NCBI GenBank assembly: GCA_900769545.1
Contig: CAAGGZ010000123.1
Coordinates: 1-5,393, forward strand
Direction: 5' to 3'
From: Clostridia bacterium
GTDB taxonomy: Bacteria; Bacillota; Clostridia; Christensenellales; Borkfalkiaceae
DNA length: 5,393 nt
Position numbers and translations under genes: made by a program. This document shows positions 1 through 5,230 of the stretch, one piece after another. The notes under the pieces are model-generated. The model did not search any database. It was given only the letters and a program-made list of their open reading frames with translations, and was not told where the DNA came from. Every line of letters begins with the position of its first letter. Within the stretch, counting starts at the first letter, position 1.

Positions 1-484
1 CTTTCAACGTTTCCCCGATTTTATCAAGAACAGCTTCCGAGTCAGCACGAACGGTATGGTAATGATATCCGCCTGTAATATTCATCAGTTCGGTTGATTT
101 TCCCGTTCTTACCCCTTCTAAAAACTGCTTAACGTGTAATCTTGAAAAGATATTGAGCGTAGCTGAAATCTTCCCATAAACCTTATGCCAAACGAATACG
201 TCAACAACAGTACCGCCCAAATCAACGATAGTGTTGAGTTCGTCCTCTGTCTGCTCGGTTGTGTGTTTCAGCTTAAAGACTCTTTCTACAAGCGGGGACT
301 TTTGCAATACGTACCCGTGATGCGTTGAAAAAATCTCATATCCCAACCCTTTCAATACCGTAATATCTTGTACGATAATTTGCCGAGATACGTTGAATTG
401 TTTAGACAATTCTCCACCCGAAATAGGCGTTTTGCTCGCCGATAACAAGTTCACGATTGCCTTACGTCTTTCGGTTACTTTCAT
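1..484 (-). CDS. niaR: Niacin-responsive transcriptional repressor NiaR (HTH + 3H domain), 3' end cut by window edge
   Basis: Represses NAD synthesis and niacin uptake genes when niacin is available; acts as a DNA-binding cytoplasmic protein. I read 161 residues from the ATG at 484 before the window ends; the family is about 170-180 long, so only a short tail is missing. Residues 5-60 form a winged helix-turn-helix of the HTH_11 type, with the likely recognition helix around NVSRQIIVQDI (31-41). The rest is the 3H domain. H74, E82, H141 and H143 (in GGYHYHTV) have the same spacing as the metal ligands I recall for the Thermotoga maritima homologue TM1602 (H79, E87, H146, H148), so metal and ligand binding look intact. 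It is the last visible gene of the nadA-nadBC operon, starting 20 bases after the nadBC stop. I infer autoregulation through the dyad at the nadA promoter. The family assignment is firm from the HTH plus 3H architecture and the operon context. Confidence 0.93.
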   Translation of the reverse strand, partial: MKVTERRKAIVNLLSASKTPISGGELSKQFNVSRQIIVQDITVLKGLGYEIFSTHHGYVLQKSPLVERVFKLKHTTEQTEDELNTIVDLGGTVVDVFVWHKVYGKISATLNIFSRLHVKQFLEGVRTGKSTELMNITGGYHYHTVRADSEAVLDKIGETLK

Positions 485-491
485 TCATTTA

Positions 492-498
492 CTCCCTT
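492..498 (-). promoter_or_regulatory. Ribosome binding site of niaR, deciding its start
   Basis: On the minus strand AAGGGAG lies 7 bases before the ATG at 484. Another ATG at 488 is only 3 bases from this site and is in a different frame, so the start at 484 is chosen. The site sits in the 20-base gap after the nadBC stop codon. Confidence 0.8.
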
Positions 499-504
499 AT
501 CTTA

Positions 505-1356
505 TTAAATCGCATGCAAATTCTTGAGCGACAAATCAAGAATCGGCGAAGAGTGCGTCAATGCACCGCTGGAAATATAGTCAACGCCAATATCTACAAG
601 GCGGGCAACGTTTTCTTTCGTTACGTTTCCGCTACATTCCGTTTCCGCCTTGCCTTTGCAGAGTTTTACAGCTTCTCTCATATCTTCAATAGACATATTA
701 TCAAGCATAATGATATCCGCGCCGGCTTCTAATGCTTCTTTTAACATATCGAGATTTTCTACTTCGATTTCAATCTTTCTAACGAACGGCGCATATTCTT
801 TCGCCATCATAATCGCTTGTTTGACGCCACCCGCTGCATTGATATGATTATCTTTCAATAAAATACCGTCGCTTAAGTTATATCTATGGTTGTAGCCACC
901 GCCAACCTTTACGGCATACTTTTCAAAAATACGCATATTCGGCGTAGTTTTTCTCGTATCCAAAAGTTTGGTTTTCGTGCCTTCGAAGAGCTTGGCAATA
1001 CCGCGAGTATAGGTTGCAATACCGCTCATTCTTTGCAAGAAGTTAAGCGCCGTTCTTTCGCCCGACAAAAGCACTCTAATATCACCACGAATAACGCCAA
1101 GTTTTTCGCCTTTTTTAACGTCGTCACCATCGTTGCAGAAGAACACAACCTTTGTGTTTTCATCCAAGAGTTCAAATACTCTTTTGAAAACTTCTAAGCC
1201 GGCGATTACACCGTCTTGTTTACAAATCAGGTCTACTTCTCCTTCTTGGTATGTACGCATTACGGAATTCGTCGTAATGTCTTCACTGGTTATATCTTCT
1301 TTAAGAGCGCCTAAAATTAAGTCGTCTGCGTTCATTTTCATCGTTACGTTGTTCAT
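505..1356 (-). CDS. nadC: Alternative product: free NadC from an internal in-frame start
   Basis: The ATG at 1356 lies inside the nadB-nadC frame and would give a 283-residue quinolinate phosphoribosyltransferase, the normal length for a stand-alone NadC. It is preceded by AAAGGAG with a 10-base gap, a signal as good as any other in the window. The sequence beginning MNNVTMKMNADD looks like a natural NadC N-terminus rather than a linker. I infer that free NadC is probably translated in addition to, or instead of, the fusion; the sequence cannot give the ratio. NadC enzymes form dimers or higher oligomers with composite active sites, so free subunits could assemble with fused ones. Confidence 0.55.
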   Translation of the reverse strand: MNNVTMKMNADDLILGALKEDITSEDITTNSVMRTYQEGEVDLICKQDGVIAGLEVFKRVFELLDENTKVVFFCNDGDDVKKGEKLGVIRGDIRVLLSGERTALNFLQRMSGIATYTRGIAKLFEGTKTKLLDTRKTTPNMRIFEKYAVKVGGGYNHRYNLSDGILLKDNHINAAGGVKQAIMMAKEYAPFVRKIEIEVENLDMLKEALEAGADIIMLDNMSIEDMREAVKLCKGKAETECSGNVTKENVARLVDIGVDYISSGALTHSSPILDLSLKNLHAI

Positions 1357-2634
1357 GGTAGATTTTCTCCTTTTCTCTTTTTCGATTGCCGCAAGGACGG
1401 CTTTTTTATATTCTTCTTTATAGTTTTTATATTGGTTTTCGTGGATACTTACAGGCTCATCAAAATTAGACGTTTGATAGATTTCCGCTATTTGTTTTGC
1501 CGCTCTTTGCGCCCAAACAAGGCTTTCCAAAAGCGAATTACTTGCAAGCCTGTTCTTACCGTGTACGCCGTTACAAGCCGTTTCGCCCGATGCGTACAAC
1601 CTATCCATAGACGTTTTACTATACCTGTCCACGTCAATTCCGCCCATAAAGTAATGTTGCGACGGAACGACGGGAATGGGTTCTTTCGTAACGTCATAAC
1701 CTACTTCCAAACAATGCTGATAGATATGCGGGAAATGCGATTTTATCTCTTCTTCAGGGATAGGCGACATAGAAAGCCAAACGTGCTCGCTCCCTTCCTT
1801 TTTCATTTCCTTGAAGATAGCATCGGCAACAACGTCACGCGGTTGAAGTTCATCTACAAATCTTTCCCCTTTTGCATTGAGCAAGATAGCGCCTTCCCCT
1901 CTTACCGATTCGGAAATTAAGAACTCCCTTCCCCCGGTTTTATCAAAAAGTGTCGTCGGATGGATTTGAATATAGTCGATATGTTGCAATTTTATACCGT
2001 GCTTTAACGAGATTGCAAGCGCATCGCCCGTTAAATGCGGATAGTTTGTGGAGTGTTCGTAAAGTCCACCGATACCACCCGTAGCAAGCATCGTATAATC
2101 GGCTAATATGCAAGAATATTTCCCGTCTTTATCGTGTCCGATAATCCCATAGCAAGTATTGTTTTTAGCAACAATATCTACCATCGTATATCTTTCCATC
2201 AACGTGACGTTGGGAAGTTTCTTCACCGCTTCTAATAAATGCGACGTAATTTCTTTTCCCGTTTCATCTTCGTGAAAAAGTATTCTCGGTCTTGAATGAG
2301 CGCCTTCTTTCGTATAGGCAAAATCTTCTCCGTCTTTTTCAAAGCGCACGCCGTAGCCTACAAGTTCGTTAATCACCGAACGGGAAGAACGTATCATGAT
2401 ATCTACCGAATCGGGATTGTTCTCATAATGCCCTGCACGCATTGTATCGTCAAAGAACGAATTATAATCGTTTTCATCGTGCAAAACGCAAATACCGCCC
2501 TGCGCTAAAAACGAATCGCTCTTTTCAAGCTCGTCCTTGGTTACTATAATTATCTTTTTATCTTTTGGAAGGTTGAGAGCACAATATAAGCCAGCCGCAC
2601 CGCAACCTACGATAACAATATCCGTTTTCATCAT
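505..2634 (-). CDS. nadB-nadC: Fused L-aspartate oxidase / quinolinate phosphoribosyltransferase (NadB-NadC)
   Basis: One uninterrupted frame of 709 residues carries two NAD biosynthesis enzymes. Residues 1-426 are NadB, the FAD enzyme that oxidises L-aspartate to iminoaspartate. Visible are the dinucleotide fold VGCGAAG (9-15), SFLAQGGI (41-48), GAHSRPRILFHEDETG (111-126), the active-site stretches QIHPTTLF (H225), RGEGAIL, PRDVVADAI (R266) and SQHYFMGGI (H327), and the FAD signature ASGETACNGVHGKNRLASNS (348-367). The helical C-terminal domain of the longer E. coli-type enzyme is absent. Residues 427-709 are a full-length NadC, which turns quinolinate and PRPP into nicotinate mononucleotide. 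Its motifs are LKEDITSEDIT (444-454), SGERTALNFLQRMSG (524-538), LDTRKTTPNMR, KVGGGYNHRYNLSDG, LLKDNHI, IEIEVE, MLDN and SGNV. The start is ATG 2634, one base after the nadA stop, with GGAG 13 bases upstream. An upstream TTG at 2646 has no room for a ribosome site. Whether both halves are made only as one chain is open, because nadC keeps its own start signals. Confidence 0.9.
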   Translation of the reverse strand: MMKTDIVIVGCGAAGLYCALNLPKDKKIIIVTKDELEKSDSFLAQGGICVLHDENDYNSFFDDTMRAGHYENNPDSVDIMIRSSRSVINELVGYGVRFEKDGEDFAYTKEGAHSRPRILFHEDETGKEITSHLLEAVKKLPNVTLMERYTMVDIVAKNNTCYGIIGHDKDGKYSCILADYTMLATGGIGGLYEHSTNYPHLTGDALAISLKHGIKLQHIDYIQIHPTTLFDKTGGREFLISESVRGEGAILLNAKGERFVDELQPRDVVADAIFKEMKKEGSEHVWLSMSPIPEEEIKSHFPHIYQHCLEVGYDVTKEPIPVVPSQHYFMGGIDVDRYSKTSMDRLYASGETACNGVHGKNRLASNSLLESLVWAQRAAKQIAEIYQTSNFDEPVSIHENQYKNYKEEYKKAVLAAIEKEKRRKSTMNNVTMKMNADDLILGALKEDITSEDITTNSVMRTYQEGEVDLICKQDGVIAGLEVFKRVFELLDENTKVVFFCNDGDDVKKGEKLGVIRGDIRVLLSGERTALNFLQRMSGIATYTRGIAKLFEGTKTKLLDTRKTTPNMRIFEKYAVKVGGGYNHRYNLSDGILLKDNHINAAGGVKQAIMMAKEYAPFVRKIEIEVENLDMLKEALEAGADIIMLDNMSIEDMREAVKLCKGKAETECSGNVTKENVARLVDIGVDYISSGALTHSSPILDLSLKNLHAI
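1367..1373 (-). promoter_or_regulatory. Internal ribosome binding site for nadC, inside the nadB-nadC frame
   Basis: On the minus strand AAAGGAG is followed after 10 bases by ATG at 1356. The same bases are read in the fusion as part of codons for EKRRKST (residues 420-426), including adjacent AGG-AGA arginine codons. The site is therefore both coding and a likely translation signal. Confidence 0.7.
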
Positions 2635-2635
2635 C

Positions 2636-3547
2636 TTACTTTGCAAGCTCCAACATTCTATTCAATGGCAATAGTGCTCTTTCCCTTGTTTCTTCATCGA
2701 CCTCTATAGGATTTTCTTCCGTTTCCAACACCTTTAATAATTTATCAAGCGTGTTTAGTTTCATATCCACACAACAAGGTCTCGTCTTGGTAAAGTAGAA
2801 CTTCTTATTAGGATTTGTTTTTATTAGTTCAAACTCTACGCCGTCTTCCGTGCAAATGATAAACTCATCTTTCTCGGATTGCTTTGCAAAATCAATAATT
2901 TCTGCCGTACTACCGATATAATCGGAAATATTGAGTATGTTTTCTTCACATTCAGGATGCGAAAGAACAAGCGCTGTCGGATGCAGTTTCTTTTCCTGTA
3001 AAACTTCTTCAAAAGATACTTTAACGTGAATGGGACAATACCCGTGATTGAGTATAACGTTCTTTTCAGGAACTTGTTCGGCAACGTATCTTCCAAGATT
3101 TTTATCGGGAATAAAGAAAATGTTTTTGTTTGGCAATGCTTTTACAATTTTAACGGCGTTAGAAGAAGTCACGCAAACGTCGCTTTGGCATTTGAGTTCC
3201 GCCGTAGAATTAATATAGCAAACGACTGCCAAATCATCATACTTCTCTCTTAATTCCTTAATCCTACCTTCCGTAACCATGTGCGCCATAGGACAATCGG
3301 CACTGACGTCCGGCATTAAAACTTTCTTATTAGGATTGAGTATCTTTGCGCTTTCTCCCATAAACGCTACCCCGCAAAATACGATAACGTCTGCCGTACT
3401 GCTTTTTGCTATCTTCGCAAGATAGAAGGAATCCCCTACGTAATCGGCAATCTTTTGCACATCAGCCGGCGCGTAATAATGCGCAAGAATAATTGCATTC
3501 TTTTGCTTTTTTAGCTCACGGATTTTATTTTCCGTATCCACTTTCAT
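2636..3547 (-). CDS. nadA: Quinolinate synthase NadA (4Fe-4S)
   Basis: Condenses iminoaspartate from NadB with dihydroxyacetone phosphate to form quinolinate, in the cytoplasm. At 303 residues it is the compact three-domain form typical of Clostridia, Thermotoga and archaea rather than the longer E. coli form. Candidate cluster ligands fall one per domain: C85 in DVSADCPMAHM, C171 in NHGYCPIH, and C259 in TRPCCVDMK. The 86- and 88-residue spacing fits the family. Other family motifs are AHYY (22-25), VIVFCGVAFMGESAKIL (55-70) and LSHPEC (195-200). The start is ATG 3547, with GAGGTG 6 bases upstream; a TTG at 3565 in the same frame lies upstream of that site and is rejected. It is the first gene of the operon, and its stop is one base from the nadB ATG, so translation is probably coupled. 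The tandem Cys258-Cys259 with no following proline is slightly unusual. Confidence 0.96.
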   Translation of the reverse strand: MKVDTENKIRELKKQKNAIILAHYYAPADVQKIADYVGDSFYLAKIAKSSTADVIVFCGVAFMGESAKILNPNKKVLMPDVSADCPMAHMVTEGRIKELREKYDDLAVVCYINSTAELKCQSDVCVTSSNAVKIVKALPNKNIFFIPDKNLGRYVAEQVPEKNVILNHGYCPIHVKVSFEEVLQEKKLHPTALVLSHPECEENILNISDYIGSTAEIIDFAKQSEKDEFIICTEDGVEFELIKTNPNKKFYFTKTRPCCVDMKLNTLDKLLKVLETEENPIEVDEETRERALLPLNRMLELAK

Positions 3548-3553
3548 GTAAAA

Positions 3554-3559
3554 CACCTC
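3554..3559 (-). promoter_or_regulatory. Ribosome binding site of nadA, deciding its start
   Basis: GAGGTG on the minus strand lies 6 bases before ATG 3547. It is downstream of the alternative TTG at 3565, which rules that start out. Confidence 0.8.
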
Positions 3560-3583
3560 GTACAAATAATTTTATTCCTTGAT

Positions 3584-3612
3584 ATTATAGCACTTGTGTT
3601 TACATCTGTCAA
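3584..3612 (-). promoter_or_regulatory. Sigma-A-type promoter of the nadA-nadBC-niaR operon
   Basis: The minus strand has a perfect TTGACA (3607-3612), a 17-base spacer and a perfect TATAAT (3584-3589), with TG one base before the -10 box (an extended -10). The expected transcript start is near 3577, leaving a leader of only about 30 bases before the nadA ATG, too short for a riboswitch. Such a strong promoter implies that control is by repression. Confidence 0.9.
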
Positions 3613-3627
3613 CTTAACTGTAAAGTT
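3599..3627 (-). promoter_or_regulatory. Candidate NiaR operator overlapping the nadA -35 box
   Basis: Two overlapping dyads are visible. One is a 17-bp palindrome at 3611-3627 (plus strand AACTTAACTGTAAAGTT) with a single mismatched pair. The other is TTTACA at 3599-3604 facing TGTAAA at 3619-3624. Both cover or abut the TTGACA box, so a bound repressor would block RNA polymerase. NiaR is encoded in the same operon, which makes it the natural candidate. I have not matched the site to a published NiaR consensus. Confidence 0.6.
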
Positions 3628-3643
3628 TTAGGATAAATTTTAG

Positions 3644-3680
3644 AAAAAAATGGCTAATAGAGAACTCTAAAAGCCATTTT
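3644..3680 (-). terminator. Intrinsic terminator downstream of eno
   Basis: In the minus-strand RNA, AAAATGGCT (3672-3680) pairs over 9 bp with AGCCATTTT (3647-3655). A 2x2 mismatch and a TAGA/TCTA inner stem with a GTTC loop continue the hairpin. The 3' arm runs into seven consecutive T (3644-3650). It lies after eno and 32 bases before the nadA -35 box, so it separates the two transcription units. Confidence 0.8.
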
Positions 3681-3711
3681 GCGCGGTAATGATAGCATGA
3701 TAAAATGGCTT
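3671..3711 (-). other. Alternative hairpin competing with the eno terminator
   Basis: In the minus-strand RNA, AAGCCATTTT (3702-3711) pairs over 10 bp with AAAATGGCTT (3671-3680), enclosing a 21-base loop. The second arm is the same segment that forms the 5' arm of the terminator hairpin, so the two structures exclude each other. It has no U-tract of its own. It lies 23 bases after the eno stop codon. Confidence 0.6.
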
Positions 3712-3734
3712 ATCTAACATTTTATCCGAATTAG

Positions 3735-5039
3735 CTATTTCTTTAGATTGTAAAAAGCGTCCATTCCGAGGTATTTTGCATTTTCCCCAAGTTGTTCTTC
3801 AATGCGAAGCAACTGATTATATTTGGCAACTCTATCACTTCTGCTCAGCGCACCGGTTTTGATTTGTCCAGCGTTTACCGCCACGACGATATCCGCAATT
3901 GTCGTATCCTCCGTTTCACCAGAACGGTGAGAAACGATAGCCGTATATCCAGCGTCTTTTGCCATCTTAATCGCATTCAGCGTTTCCGTAAGCGTACCAA
4001 TTTGATTTACTTTGATAAGGATAGAATTTCCTATCTTTTTATCAATACCCTCTTGCAAAAGTTTTGTATTCGTTACAAACAAATCGTCTCCCACAAGTTG
4101 TATTCTATTTCCAAGGGCTTTCGTAAGCATATCCCAGCCTTTCCAATCCGTTTCACTCATCCCGTCTTCCAAGGAAATGATAGGATATTTATCAGCAAAC
4201 GATACCCATGTTTCTACCAACGCTTCACGAGTAAGGATTTTCCCTGCTTTCGGCAAACGATATGCGTCGATTGACTCGTCATACCATTCTGAAGACGCTG
4301 CATCAATGGCAATTTTGAAATCTTCCCCAGGTACATACCCAGCTCTTTCGATTGCTTTTACTATCATAGCCAAAGCATCTTCATCCTTCTCTAATAAAGG
4401 TGCATAGCCACCTTCATCGCCAACGCCCGTCACGGGAATATGGTTTTCCTTCAATACCGTTTTTAAAGTATGGAAAACCTCCGCCGAACGGCGTAATGCT
4501 TCACTCCACGTCGGCGCTGATACGGGCATAATCATAAACTCTTGAATGTCTACGTTATTCGTCGCATGCGCACCGCCATTGAGAATATTCATCATCGGTA
4601 CGGGAAGCACTTCCCCTAAATTTTTGCCTATATATTGATAAAGGGGCATCCCCAACGCATTTGCAGCAGCTTTCGCACAAGCTAACGACGTGCCTAAAAT
4701 AGCATTCGCACCAAGGCGAGCCTTATTAGGCGTACCATCCAACTCAATCATAGCACGGTCAATCGCTTCCTGATCCAGTACGTTCTTACCGATTAAAGCC
4801 TGCTTAATTTCCGTATTAACGTTTTGCACTGCGTTTAAAACGCCTTTTCCAAGATAACGAGATATATCGTTGTCTCGAAGTTCATAAGCCTCATAAATTC
4901 CAGTCGATGCACCGGAAGGAACGGACGCCCTTCCAACAGCGCCATTCTCCACGTATACATCCACTTCTATGGTGGGGTTACCACGAGAATCAAGGATTTC
5001 TCGTCCTCGTATGTCTAGTATTTTAACCTGATTTTCCAT
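3735..5039 (-). CDS. eno: Enolase (phosphopyruvate hydratase)
   Basis: Interconverts 2-phosphoglycerate and phosphoenolpyruvate in glycolysis and gluconeogenesis, in the cytoplasm. At 434 residues it has the standard bacterial length and is complete. The flexible lid loop PSGASTG is at 41-47 and GGAHA at 155-159. Catalytic residues by family alignment are E167 (QEFM), E209 (GDEGG) and K343 (LIKVNQ); the magnesium ligands are D246, E291 (SLEDG) and D318 (VGDDLF). The enolase signature SHRSGETEDTTIAD is at 370-383, and K394 lies in GQIKTG. The start ATG at 5039 has AAGGGG about 8 bases upstream. The gene has its own promoter (5115-5143) and terminator (3644-3680), so it is monocistronic. Other glycolytic genes that often sit near eno in Firmicutes are not in the window. 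Nothing in the protein looks damaged. Confidence 0.98.
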   Translation of the reverse strand: MENQVKILDIRGREILDSRGNPTIEVDVYVENGAVGRASVPSGASTGIYEAYELRDNDISRYLGKGVLNAVQNVNTEIKQALIGKNVLDQEAIDRAMIELDGTPNKARLGANAILGTSLACAKAAANALGMPLYQYIGKNLGEVLPVPMMNILNGGAHATNNVDIQEFMIMPVSAPTWSEALRRSAEVFHTLKTVLKENHIPVTGVGDEGGYAPLLEKDEDALAMIVKAIERAGYVPGEDFKIAIDAASSEWYDESIDAYRLPKAGKILTREALVETWVSFADKYPIISLEDGMSETDWKGWDMLTKALGNRIQLVGDDLFVTNTKLLQEGIDKKIGNSILIKVNQIGTLTETLNAIKMAKDAGYTAIVSHRSGETEDTTIADIVVAVNAGQIKTGALSRSDRVAKYNQLLRIEEQLGENAKYLGMDAFYNLKK

Positions 5040-5040
5040 T

Positions 5041-5101
5041 TGTAAATCCCCTTGTTTACGAATTTTATTTACGCAAACCCGCTCGAATATTTAGAGCGTA
5101 A
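5041..5101 (-). promoter_or_regulatory. Structured 5' leader of eno with ribosome binding site
   Basis: The leader is about 70 bases. The Shine-Dalgarno AAGGGG (5048-5053) sits in the loop of a short possible hairpin, GTAAA (5055-5059) with TTTAC (5042-5046). Further upstream, TTACGC (5096-5101) can pair with GCGTAA (5069-5074), or CGCTC (5094-5098) with GAGCG (5080-5084); these share bases and compete. The stems are short, so a regulatory role is only possible. A structured 5' end could simply stabilise an abundant mRNA. Confidence 0.4.
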
Positions 5102-5114
5102 TTTTATTTATTTA

Positions 5115-5143
5115 ATTATAGCACATTTCATATATTTTTTCAA
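5115..5143 (-). promoter_or_regulatory. Sigma-A-type promoter of eno
   Basis: The minus strand has TTGAAA (5138-5143), a 17-base spacer and TATAAT (5115-5120), again with an extended TG. The block GTGCTATAAT is identical to the one in the nadA promoter. The expected transcript start is near 5108. This fits a highly expressed housekeeping gene. Confidence 0.85.
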
Positions 5144-5187
5144 TGTTTTTATATATCTACAACTAAAAATGAAATTTACAAATTTAT

Positions 5188-5220
5188 AAAAAAAGATGTA
5201 GCCTAAACTACACCTTTTTT
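5188..5220 (-). terminator. Intrinsic terminator after the upstream membrane-protein gene
   Basis: In the minus-strand RNA, AAAAAAGGTGTAG (5208-5220) pairs over 13 bp, with one G-U pair, with CTACATCTTTTTT (5189-5201) around a 6-base loop, ending in seven T. It begins about 10 bases after the stop of the upstream gene. The A-rich 5' arm would let it work in both directions, though no gene faces it from the other side. The AT-rich stretch 5144-5187 between this and the eno promoter shows nothing else. Confidence 0.93.
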
Positions 5221-5230
5221 CAGTCTATAT

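Noticed and set aside
1432..1920. Open frame of 162 codons on the plus strand inside nadB
   Set aside because: It is a shadow of the NadB coding region, which carries clear family motifs on the minus strand; the product resembles no family I recognise.
2635..2646. TTG start at 2646 extending NadB by four residues into the nadA end
   Set aside because: The only nearby Shine-Dalgarno-like GGAG (2648-2651) is 1 base away, too close. ATG 2634 begins MMKTDIVIVG, a normal NadB N-terminus.
3548..3565. TTG start at 3565 extending NadA by MYEVFY
   Set aside because: The good ribosome site GAGGTG lies between this TTG and ATG 3547, so it can only serve the ATG.
3548..3583. Riboswitch (for example NAD-sensing) upstream of nadA
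   Set aside because: The predicted leader is about 30 bases, too short, and contains no terminator. The operator over the promoter explains control better.
3792..4407. Two overlapping plus-strand open frames within eno (160 and 131 codons)
   Set aside because: They lie opposite the intact, motif-complete enolase gene and have no supporting signal.
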